Assembly (NCBI RefSeq): GCF_000723885.1
Contig: NZ_CCDG010000048.1
Coordinates: forward strand, 1-40,975
From: Paenibacillus camerounensis
Lineage (GTDB): Bacteria > Bacillota > Bacilli > Paenibacillales > Paenibacillaceae
DNA length: 40,975 bases
Reading direction: 5' to 3'
Part shown: positions 30,282-36,790 of the stretch, one piece after another
How the letters are laid out: each line of letters starts with the position of its first letter
How positions within the stretch are numbered: the first letter of the stretch is position 1
The notes under the pieces: model-generated
What the model saw: the letters and a program-made list of their open reading frames with translations, nothing else
Databases searched by the model: none
Told to the model about the DNA's origin: nothing
Translations under genes and position numbers: made by a program

Positions 30282-31943
30282 ATGAAACCAGGCACATCAG
30301 GCTCCAAGCTGCTGCAAGGGGCATTTATTCTCAGCGCGGCAGCCATTGTATCCAAGCTTATCGGTACGCTGCAAAAGATCCCGCTGCAGAACCTGGGCGG
30401 TGACGCGGTATTCGGTATTTATAACACGGTTAACCCGCTTTATACAATGCTGATTACGGTGGCAATGCTGGGCCTGCCGTCGGCGATTTCGAAGTTTGTC
30501 GCTGAAGCCTCAGCCGGCGGCAATGAGGCTGAGGGAAGACGGATTCTCCGTCTGTCAGCAGTTCTCACAGCGGTCTGCGGGATTATGATCGGTATGCTTA
30601 CCTATGCAGGTGCTCCGGTGATTGCCCGCATAGTCGGCAATTCACACATCATACCTGCTCTGCATACCAGTGCCTTCGGACTGGCTGTTGTTCCGCTTAT
30701 GGCTGCATTGCGCGGTTATTTTCAGGGACTGCATAATATGCTGCCCACAGCCGTATCACAGGTAACAGAGCAGTCTGTGCGTGTCATTGTCATGATTGCG
30801 CTGCTGCTGTATCTGACCGGAAGCGGAGCAGGCGCGGCAGAAATTGCTGCTGGAGCCATGCTCGGCTCGGCTGCCGGCGGAGCTGCCGGGCTGATCGTTA
30901 TGCTGCTCTTTTGGGGACGGCACAGGCGGCAGTCTGGTCAGGCCGGAGCTGCCGTGTCTGCAGTTGCCGGTGCAGAGCCTAAGCTACATACCGCAGCTGC
31001 GGGCCGAACCAAACCGGCGACCCGAGGCCGGCTCCTGGCTTACGGCCTGCCGGTGATGCTGGGAGCGCTGGCTGTGCCGTTGATCGGGCTGGTCGATGTA
31101 TTCACCGTCCCGAGGCTGCTGTCAGCTGCCGTCGGTGAAGCAGCTTCCATGGCCCAGTTCGGTATTTATAACCGCGGCCTGCCGCTCGTGCAGATTGTGA
31201 CCATGCTGGCGACCTCGCTGTCAGTTGTCTTCATCCCCGCCCTGGCGGAGGCGAAGTACCGCGGCGATGACGCCTTAATCCGAACCCGCTGCAGCCTGTC
31301 GCTGCGCTGGTTCTGGCTGCTGGGCCTGGCCGCTTCGGTCGGCCTGGCGGTTCTGGCAGAGCCGGTCAACGTGGCTCTGTACGGCGATGCCGCAGGCAGC
31401 GGCACGATGATCTGGCTGGCCTTCACCGCCGCGGGCGGTACCGTCAGCATCATCTCCGCCGCGCTGCTGCAGGGCCTTGGCGCCGTGCGCGCGCCGGCGC
31501 TGCATCTTCTGGCCGCCGCTGTGCTTAAGGCGGCCCTTAACCTGCTGCTGGTGCCGCAGCAGGGCATTACCGGCGCCGCCATCGCCAGCGTGGCGGCGCA
31601 CGGGCTTGCAGCAGCGCTGAACGTGCTGCTGCTGTACCGGCAGGGCTATCTGCGGCTGCGCTTCGCAGATGCCCTGCTGCGGCCCGCGCTGCTGCTCGCG
31701 GGCCTGGGGCTTGCCGCCGCCGCCGTGAGCAGCGGCGCGGCTCTGACGCTTACCGCCGCGGGCTTTGGCGGCGGGCGGATGGCCAGCCTTGCGCAGACGC
31801 TGCTGGGCGTTCTGGCGGGCTGCGCGGTCTTTGCGCTGGGCGCGGTCAGGCTTCGGCTGCTCAGCGAGAGCGAGCTGCGCCAGCTGCCGGGCTTCGGCCC
31901 GAAGCTGGCGGACAAGCTTAAGCAGCTGCGCCTCTTTCCTTAA
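30282..31943 (+). CDS. yabM: SpoVB/MurJ-type polysaccharide flippase-like membrane protein YabM
   Basis: The 553-aa polytopic membrane protein of the MOP exporter superfamily begins with a conserved LLQGAFILSAAAIVSKLIGTLQKIPL block and contains about 14 hydrophobic segments. Family members move lipid-linked precursors (lipid II, cortex or polysaccharide) across the membrane; the substrate here is not known. Residues about 215-245 form a soluble Ala/Gly-rich loop. DNA from about 31180 to 31910 is markedly GC-rich, like the middle of yaaO. TATAAT at 30226-30231 may be its -10, but the -35 is poor. Position after spoVT matches yabM. Confidence 0.9.
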   Translation: MKPGTSGSKLLQGAFILSAAAIVSKLIGTLQKIPLQNLGGDAVFGIYNTVNPLYTMLITVAMLGLPSAISKFVAEASAGGNEAEGRRILRLSAVLTAVCGIMIGMLTYAGAPVIARIVGNSHIIPALHTSAFGLAVVPLMAALRGYFQGLHNMLPTAVSQVTEQSVRVIVMIALLLYLTGSGAGAAEIAAGAMLGSAAGGAAGLIVMLLFWGRHRRQSGQAGAAVSAVAGAEPKLHTAAAGRTKPATRGRLLAYGLPVMLGALAVPLIGLVDVFTVPRLLSAAVGEAASMAQFGIYNRGLPLVQIVTMLATSLSVVFIPALAEAKYRGDDALIRTRCSLSLRWFWLLGLAASVGLAVLAEPVNVALYGDAAGSGTMIWLAFTAAGGTVSIISAALLQGLGAVRAPALHLLAAAVLKAALNLLLVPQQGITGAAIASVAAHGLAAALNVLLLYRQGYLRLRFADALLRPALLLAGLGLAAAAVSSGAALTLTAAGFGGGRMASLAQTLLGVLAGCAVFALGAVRLRLLSESELRQLPGFGPKLADKLKQLRLFP

Positions 31944-32020
31944 GAGTACAGTCAATAACCTGTACCGCCCACTTATGCATAGCTGATATTAGAGCGTTAT
32001 AACAATAACAGGCAAGACAG

Positions 32021-32055
32021 GCCTGCCCCCGGATCAACCGGCCACAAGGGCAGGC
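32021..32055 (+). other. Hairpin just before the yabN ribosome site
   Basis: GCCTGCCC (32021-32028) pairs exactly with GGGCAGGC (32048-32055). The loop contains CCGG...CCGG, which can form an inner stem. The ribosome site AAGAAGGAG follows at once. No T-run follows, so it is a leader structure rather than a clear terminator. Confidence 0.5.
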
Positions 32056-32073
32056 GAAGAAGGAGTGAAAGCC

Positions 32074-33570
32074 ATGAGTGCAAAATTAACGGTGGTCGGC
32101 CTGGGCTCAGGCAACCCGGACCGTCTGACGCTGGGGATTATCAAAAAGCTGCAGGCGGCTGCGGCCGTCTATGTGCGGACGGCAGAGCATCCGGCAATGG
32201 CAGCTTTGACAGAGCTTAAGATTAATTCGCAGTCCTTTGACGGACTGTACGAGTCGCTGGACTCGTTTCCGGAGGTGTATGAAGCGATCACCGCAAGACT
32301 AATTGAAGAAGCGCTGGCCGCACCGGAGGGTACTGAAATGGTCTACGCAGTTCCCGGACATCCGATGGTGGCCGAATCAGCGGTATCCCAGCTGCGGCAC
32401 CGCTGCCCGGAAGCCGGCATTGAGCTGCAGATTCTCGGCGGCGAGAGCTTCCTGGACGAAGCCTTCGTGCGGCTAGGCTTTGATCCGATCGAAGGCTTTC
32501 AGCTGCTGGACGCCTCGGGGATCCGCAGCTCACAGCTCCAGCCTGAGCTGCACACGCTAATCGGGCAGGTCTATGACAGCTTTACAGCATCAGAGACCAA
32601 GCTGTGCCTGATGGAGCTGTACCCGCCGGAGTACGAAGTGATTGTCGGACATGCGCTTGGCGTGGAGCAAGAGGAGCAGATTCTCCGCGTGCCGCTGTAT
32701 GAGCTGGACCGGATTGACGGATATGGCAACCTGTCTCTGATTTATGTGCCGGCTAACCGGGAAGAGAGTGCACGCAGACGCTCCTTTGCCCGTCTCCATG
32801 AAATTGTTGATACGCTGAGAAGCCCGGAAGGCTGCCCGTGGGACCGTGAGCAGACACACGAGTCGCTGCGCAAAAATCTGATCGAAGAAACCTATGAGGT
32901 GCTGGAAACGATCGATGAGGATGATCCCGATCACATGAAGGAGGAGCTGGGCGATCTGCTGCTGCAGATTATGCTCCATTCGCAGATTGAAGAGGAGCTT
33001 GGCACATTTAGTGTCTATGATGTTATTGAGGGACTAAATGACAAGCTCATATTCCGCCATCCGCATGTGTTTGGTGATATGAGTGCGGCTGATGCCGATG
33101 AGGCGCTGAAGAACTGGGACGGCATGAAAGCCGAAGAGAAGCGGCTCAAAGGCGTGAAGCCGGAGACAGAATCGGCGCTCAGCGGAGTTCCCCGTGATCT
33201 GCCTGCCCTCATGAAAGCCTACAAGCTGCAGAAGAAGGCCTCCAAAGTAGGCTTTGACTGGGACAACATTACCGATGTACTGGCCAAAATCCGTGAGGAG
33301 GCAGATGAGCTGCAGGAGGCTGTTGAGAGCGGCGCAACGCCTGAGGAACAAATGCTGGAGCTTGGTGACCTGCTGTTCGCGGCTACGAATGCCGCCCGTT
33401 TCATTGGAGCAGACCCGGAGGAGGCGCTAACCCGCACTAACCGTAAGTTTGTGTCCCGCTTTGCCTACATTGAGCAGCAGCTGCTTGCCCGTGGCACCAG
33501 TGTGAAGGAGAGCAGTCTGGATGACATGGAGCTGCTATGGCAGGAAGCCAAGCTGCAGGAGCGGAATTAA
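32074..33570 (+). CDS. yabN: YabN: tetrapyrrole-methylase-like plus MazG pyrophosphohydrolase
   Basis: The 498-aa fusion protein has residues 1-225 resembling a SAM-dependent tetrapyrrole methylase (LTVVGLGSGNPDRLTLG, VYAVPGHPMVAES). Residues about 235-498 are a double MazG NTP pyrophosphohydrolase (EETYEVLE, EELGDLLLQI, then EEADELQEAV, LELGDLLFA). MazG enzymes clear aberrant nucleoside triphosphates; the role of the methylase half is unknown. The ATG at 32074 has GAAGGAG eight bases upstream; a GTG at 32065 lies within that site. The order yabM-yabN-(HU)-rqcP is conserved. Confidence 0.94.
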   Translation: MSAKLTVVGLGSGNPDRLTLGIIKKLQAAAAVYVRTAEHPAMAALTELKINSQSFDGLYESLDSFPEVYEAITARLIEEALAAPEGTEMVYAVPGHPMVAESAVSQLRHRCPEAGIELQILGGESFLDEAFVRLGFDPIEGFQLLDASGIRSSQLQPELHTLIGQVYDSFTASETKLCLMELYPPEYEVIVGHALGVEQEEQILRVPLYELDRIDGYGNLSLIYVPANREESARRRSFARLHEIVDTLRSPEGCPWDREQTHESLRKNLIEETYEVLETIDEDDPDHMKEELGDLLLQIMLHSQIEEELGTFSVYDVIEGLNDKLIFRHPHVFGDMSAADADEALKNWDGMKAEEKRLKGVKPETESALSGVPRDLPALMKAYKLQKKASKVGFDWDNITDVLAKIREEADELQEAVESGATPEEQMLELGDLLFAATNAARFIGADPEEALTRTNRKFVSRFAYIEQQLLARGTSVKESSLDDMELLWQEAKLQERN

Positions 33571-33856
33571 TGGCAGCAGACTTTTGCATAAACCGTTACT
33601 CCAGCAGTATAGCTGCTGCAGGAAGCGGCAATGCTGTGAATGAGGCTTCATTCTCTGGTTTCAAATGCCGCAAGAGGTTTATAATGTAGTAGTGCCTGGA
33701 GCCGGAATAGACGATTTTTCAAAAAAACGGCGGTTTGCGGCAGGATTTCCGGGCGGCATCAAGAATATCATAAAGACGAAATGACGATTTGAGGCAGATT
33801 TTGGCAGCTGATCGCGTTTCATTTATTTTTTTGTATCCTAGGAGGAACTTCTAATT

Positions 33857-34129
33857 ATGAACAAGACAGATCTGGTAAACAACATTTCCGAAAAAAGCGG
33901 ATTGGCAAAAAAAGATGTAGAAGCCGTATTGAACGGTGTACTTAGCGAAATTACCGATGCTTTGTCCAAGGGTGATAAAGTACAGCTGATCGGCTTCGGT
34001 ACTTTTGAAACACGCAAACGTTCCGGCCGTACCGGCCGCAACCCGCAATCGGGCACACCTATTGAAATTCCTGAATCGACTGTACCGGCCTTCAAGGCTG
34101 GCAACAAGCTAAAAGAAGCCGTTAATTAA
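33857..34129 (+). CDS. hup: HU family nucleoid protein
   Basis: The 90-aa histone-like protein has MNKTDLVNNISEKSGL, the IGFGTFETRKRSGRTGRNPQ beta-arm and the C-terminal PAFKAGNKLKEAV. It dimerises and bends DNA. AGGAGGA precedes the ATG. TATAAT at 33680-33685 could be its -10, with no good -35. Its stop TAA shares the last A with the ATG of rqcP (1-base overlap), so rqcP translation is coupled to a very abundant protein. In B. subtilis hbs lies elsewhere, and rqcP directly follows yabN. Confidence 0.96.
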   Translation: MNKTDLVNNISEKSGLAKKDVEAVLNGVLSEITDALSKGDKVQLIGFGTFETRKRSGRTGRNPQSGTPIEIPESTVPAFKAGNKLKEAVN

Positions 34130-34407
34130 TGCGTCTGGACAAGTATCTGAAGGTGTCCCGTTTAATCAAGCGCCGCACAGTGGCCAAGGATGTGTCCGAG
34201 CAAGGCCGGGTGCTGATTAACGGTAAGGAATCCAAGCCAAGCAGCACAGTAAAGATCGGTGACGAGATTACAGTGCAGTTCGGGCAGAAGCTTGTAACGG
34301 TCAAAGTGGAGAAGCTGGTTGAAACCACCCGTAAGGATGAGGCAGCCGGGATGTACACACTGCTCCGTGAGGAGCCTGTTGCCAAAAGCAGCGGACTGGA
34401 CTGGTAG
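34129..34407 (+). CDS. rqcP: RqcP (YabO), S4-domain ribosome quality control factor
   Basis: The 92-aa S4-domain protein begins MRLDKYLKVSRLIKRRTVA and has GRVLINGKESKPSSTVKIGDEI, the Hsp15-like RNA-binding fold. In B. subtilis RqcP works with RqcH to add C-terminal alanine tails to peptides on obstructed 50S subunits. The start overlaps the HU stop by one base. A terminator follows within about 20 bases. Pth (23827-24387), another enzyme for stalled peptidyl-tRNA, is in the same window. Confidence 0.95.
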   Translation: MRLDKYLKVSRLIKRRTVAKDVSEQGRVLINGKESKPSSTVKIGDEITVQFGQKLVTVKVEKLVETTRKDEAAGMYTLLREEPVAKSSGLDW

Positions 34408-34427
34408 AAGCAAATAGTAATAATCAC

Positions 34428-34464
34428 AAGTACAGCCTTACTTTATGTAAAGCTGTGCTTTTTT
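34428..34464 (+). terminator. Intrinsic terminator after rqcP
   Basis: AAGTACAGC (34428-34436) pairs with GCTGTGCTT (34452-34460) with one G-T pair, then T's to 34464. Confidence 0.85.
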
Positions 34465-34542
34465 ATATGTTCAGCAGATTCAGCCAGTTCTATAACCCGC
34501 TCCCCCACCATAGATTAGAATCAAGAAGGAGGGGTACATGCT

Positions 34543-34827
34543 ATGATCGAGCCAGTAAAAGTCAATAAGCAGCATGATCTGCACATGCGCAGCCGCAAGC
34601 AGCTGGAGCTGACGGGTGTTCAGAATGTAGAGAGCTTCGACAGCGAGGAATTTTTGCTCCGTACGGAGCTTGGCCATCTCACCATCCGGGGGAATCATTT
34701 ACATATCAAAAACCTCAGCCTCGAGAACGGCATTTTGTCGCTGGAAGGCAATGTCCATTCCCTGATTTATCTTGATCCCGGAACACAGGGGAAAAACAAA
34801 GGCATACTGGGCAAGCTGTTTAAATGA
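34543..34827 (+). CDS. yabP: Sporulation protein YabP
   Basis: The 94-aa YabP-family protein has a conserved block RSRKQLELTGVQNVESFDSEEF, then LGHLTIRGNHLHIKNLSLENG. In B. subtilis yabP and yabQ are transcribed together under sigma-E. CATAGATT at 34509-34516 resembles a sigma-E -10 (CATACAnT) but the -35 is weak. The ribosome site AAGGAGGGG lies eight bases before the ATG. The stop overlaps the yabQ start (ATGA). Confidence 0.93.
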   Translation: MIEPVKVNKQHDLHMRSRKQLELTGVQNVESFDSEEFLLRTELGHLTIRGNHLHIKNLSLENGILSLEGNVHSLIYLDPGTQGKNKGILGKLFK

Positions 34828-35387
34828 ACCCCGCAGTTCAGTGGATGACCCTGATTTATATGATACTGGCCGGTTCAGCTATGGGCGTGGCTTATGACAG
34901 CTACCGGGTGCTGTCGCTGAAGCTGAGCTTTCCTAAATGGCTCAATGCGCTGCTGGATCTGCTGTATTGGATATGGGCTGCGCTGCTTGTGTTTCGCATG
35001 CTGTATGCCGGAAATCAGGGTCAATTGAGGTTTTATGTCTTTTTAGGGCTCTTTCTAGGCGTATGGATCTATTTTTTGATCTTCAGTGTTACGGTCCGGC
35101 GTTTTGTGGTAATGTTAATTCAGTCGGTCCAGTATACGTGCAGATTGCTATGGAGAGCACTGGAAATCTTAATAGGTGTACCGCTGCGCTGGCTTTGGCG
35201 GCTTTGTAAAGGGACGCTATTGCTGCTTGGGCGCATCCTGTTATTTATTTTGAAGCTGCTCTTGCGTCTAACGAAGCCAATTTGGGTAATTCCCGTAAGA
35301 TGGATCTCTCCGTATGTATCCCGGCTCGGTCAATCGGCCTGGATTAAGAGATCAATTGAATGGATAACCGCATGGCGGAAACGCTGA
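34824..35387 (+). CDS. yabQ: Spore cortex protein YabQ
   Basis: The 187-aa membrane protein has hydrophobic segments at about residues 5-25, 40-60 and 68-90, then a long basic, Leu/Trp-rich C-terminal half with several further amphipathic stretches. YabQ sits in the forespore outer membrane and is needed for cortex formation in B. subtilis. It is translationally coupled to yabP by a 4-base overlap. divIC follows within 25 bases. Confidence 0.92.
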   Translation: MNPAVQWMTLIYMILAGSAMGVAYDSYRVLSLKLSFPKWLNALLDLLYWIWAALLVFRMLYAGNQGQLRFYVFLGLFLGVWIYFLIFSVTVRRFVVMLIQSVQYTCRLLWRALEILIGVPLRWLWRLCKGTLLLLGRILLFILKLLLRLTKPIWVIPVRWISPYVSRLGQSAWIKRSIEWITAWRKR

Positions 35388-35409
35388 CCTTACAATGGGG
35401 GTACGACGC

Positions 35410-35745
35410 ATGAACAGATTTACTGCGGAAGATAAGGGAACGGCAAGCAAGGCTGTGGCCGCAGGTGCGAAGAGAAGAAAGTTCATATGGCTTGCGGTAA
35501 TGACTGTATTCTTCAGCTGGTCCGGTTACATTTTCTTTGCCCAGAGCGCTTCGATTGCGGACAAGAGTGAGGTGCTTGCCAAGAAACAGGCAAGCAGTGA
35601 GAATGTCACTGCCTCGCTTAACCAGCTGAAATACGAGGTCTCCAGGCTTAATGATGATGAGTATATCGGACAACTGGCGCGGAAATGGTACAATATGTAT
35701 CTTCCGGGCGAACTGCCAATCCGTACAGAGCAATCAGGGCAATAA
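35410..35745 (+). CDS. divIC: Cell division protein DivIC (FtsB-like)
   Basis: The 111-aa bitopic membrane protein has a basic cytoplasmic N-terminus (about 1-30), one membrane helix (about 31-50, WLAVMTVFFSWSGYIFFA), an extracellular coiled coil (about 55-85) and the conserved DEYIGQLARKWYNMYLPGE end. It forms the divisome DivIB-DivIC-FtsL complex. The ATG at 35410 follows a GGGGG site; an ATG at 35395 has no ribosome site. The end of the gene forms one arm of a long inverted repeat. Confidence 0.92.
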   Translation: MNRFTAEDKGTASKAVAAGAKRRKFIWLAVMTVFFSWSGYIFFAQSASIADKSEVLAKKQASSENVTASLNQLKYEVSRLNDDEYIGQLARKWYNMYLPGELPIRTEQSGQ

Positions 35746-35792
35746 AGCTGGCCAAATCAGGCTTTAGCTGTGTTGCCTTGATTTGCTCTTTA
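35727..35792 (+). terminator. Long imperfect inverted repeat at the divIC end
   Basis: The arm at 35727-35749 (AGAGCAATCAGGGC ...) pairs imperfectly with 35766-35789 (... GCCTTGATTTGCTCT) around a 16-base loop, followed by TTTA. It overlaps the last codons of divIC and the -35 of the yabR promoter. The T-run is short, so termination may be partial. Confidence 0.5.
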
Positions 35793-35801
35793 CTGTATAA
35801 T
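35773..35801 (+). promoter_or_regulatory. Sigma-A promoter of yabR
   Basis: TTGCCT (35773-35778), a 17-base spacer and TATAAT (35796-35801) lie about 70 bases before yabR. The -35 lies inside the right arm of the divIC-end inverted repeat. Confidence 0.65.
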
Positions 35802-35869
35802 CAAATCACCGCAGACTGGATGGAGTTTATATTCGTCTGTATATTTTTAAGGGAGGATCATTTTATTCT

Positions 35870-36373
35870 ATGGCAATTGAAGTGGGCACCAAGTTAGAAG
35901 GCAAGGTGACAGGCATCACGCATTTCGGAGCATTTGTGGATCTGTCAGGAGGTGTCACAGGTCTCGTTCACATTTCGGAAATCGCTGATAACTACGTCAA
36001 GGATGTTAACGATCATTTGAAGATTGCTGATGTAGTAACCGTCAAGGTGATCAATGTTGACAAGGACGGCAAGATCGGGCTTTCCATTAAGCAGGCTGTT
36101 GATAAGCCGGCATCAGAAGTACGTCCCCCTAGAGCCCCAAGACCAGAACGTCCAAGCGGCGGAGACCGTTTCGGCGGAGGTAGCGGAGGCGGCGGTGGTG
36201 GAGGCGGTAGTTTTAATCGTGAACGGGGTGGGCGTCCATTCAAGCCTGCAGCCGGTAAACCTTCATTCGAGGATAAAATGTCACGCTTCCTGAAAGATAG
36301 CGAAGAACGGATATCTTCGATCAAGAAGAACACAGAAGGAAAACGCGGCGGCCGTGGAGCCAAACGCGTGTAA
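35870..36373 (+). CDS. yabR: S1-domain RNA-binding protein YabR
   Basis: The 167-aa protein has one S1/OB-fold domain (about 1-75: GTKLEGKVTGITHFGAFVDL, GLVHISEIAD, KVINVDKDGKIGLSIK). A basic Pro/Arg segment follows, then a Gly-rich stretch including eight consecutive glycines (about 100-120), RERGGRPF, and a short basic C-terminus. B. subtilis YabR is shorter, so the Gly/Arg-rich tail is extended here. A general RNA or ribosome role is likely; the exact function is unknown. GGGAGGA precedes the ATG, and a good terminator follows. Confidence 0.92.
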   Translation: MAIEVGTKLEGKVTGITHFGAFVDLSGGVTGLVHISEIADNYVKDVNDHLKIADVVTVKVINVDKDGKIGLSIKQAVDKPASEVRPPRAPRPERPSGGDRFGGGSGGGGGGGGSFNRERGGRPFKPAAGKPSFEDKMSRFLKDSEERISSIKKNTEGKRGGRGAKRV

Positions 36374-36396
36374 TCCGATACTTGTACAGTATAAAT

Positions 36397-36429
36397 AACC
36401 GCAGGGGCATCATGCCGCTGCGGTTTTTT
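36397..36429 (+). terminator. Intrinsic terminator after yabR
   Basis: AACCGCAG (36397-36404) pairs with CTGCGGTT (36417-36424), with GGCAT/ATGCC continuing inside after one mismatch, followed by a T7 run. Confidence 0.9.
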
Positions 36430-36720
36430 TATTATATTCCTGGAATCTCCCCGCAAAAGATCTGAGCCAGGTTCCATGTGAAGGCTCTGCTGCGAATTAA
36501 TTTGTCGCAGCAGAATAAATTGCCGACAGCATCCTTGCCGATTTCACATATCTCCGGGGCAATCGCTGACGAATATCTGCTGTCAGGTTATAATCCGTAA
36601 GTCATGTATGCTGCTACCAGCGAAGCTAATCCGGTGGCCCGCAAGGGTTAGGAGTTAATTTCCATAAAATGCCGGTCCGGGCTTTTTTGTCGGAAATTTC
36701 TTCAAGTCTGCTCTCTGTTT
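36430..36720. other. Gene-free region with hairpins before spoIIE
   Basis: No credible gene is present. A perfect 10-bp stem TCTGCTGCGA (36486-36495) / TCGCAGCAGA (36505-36514) has a 9-base loop. CGACAGCA near 36524 can pair with TGCTGTC near 36580. Farther on, GCCCG near 36634 and CGGGC at 36678-36682, followed by T6, resemble a terminator with a long loop. B. subtilis has tRNA-Met and tRNA-Glu genes between yabR and spoIIE; none is seen here. A small RNA in this space is possible but unsupported by a recognisable family. Confidence 0.5.
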
Positions 36721-36754
36721 CTGACAAACTTTCATAGAATCGTGCGCTTATAAT
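36721..36754 (+). promoter_or_regulatory. Candidate Spo0A-dependent promoter of spoIIE
   Basis: CTGACA (36721-36726) and TATAAT (36749-36754) are separated by 22 bases, too long for a normal sigma-A promoter but similar to the 21-base spacing known for B. subtilis spoIIE. Near-matches to the 0A box lie at 36688-36694 (TGTCGGA) and 36722-36728 (TGACAAA), each differing at one position. The start point would be near 36761, 30 bases before the ATG. Confidence 0.6.
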
Positions 36755-36790
36755 GAGAACCATAAATTCTCTAACGGGTGGTGCGAAGGA

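Noticed and set aside
31275..31955. 226-codon minus-strand frame inside yabM
   Set aside because: It is a GC-driven shadow, rich in Arg/Gln/Ala with no start site; yabM has a coherent membrane topology.
36600..36690. Riboswitch upstream of spoIIE (c-di-GMP or cobalamin type)
   Set aside because: Fragments such as GGTGGCCCGCAAGG look suggestive, but the ordered conserved blocks of those classes are missing and the predicted spoIIE start lies downstream.
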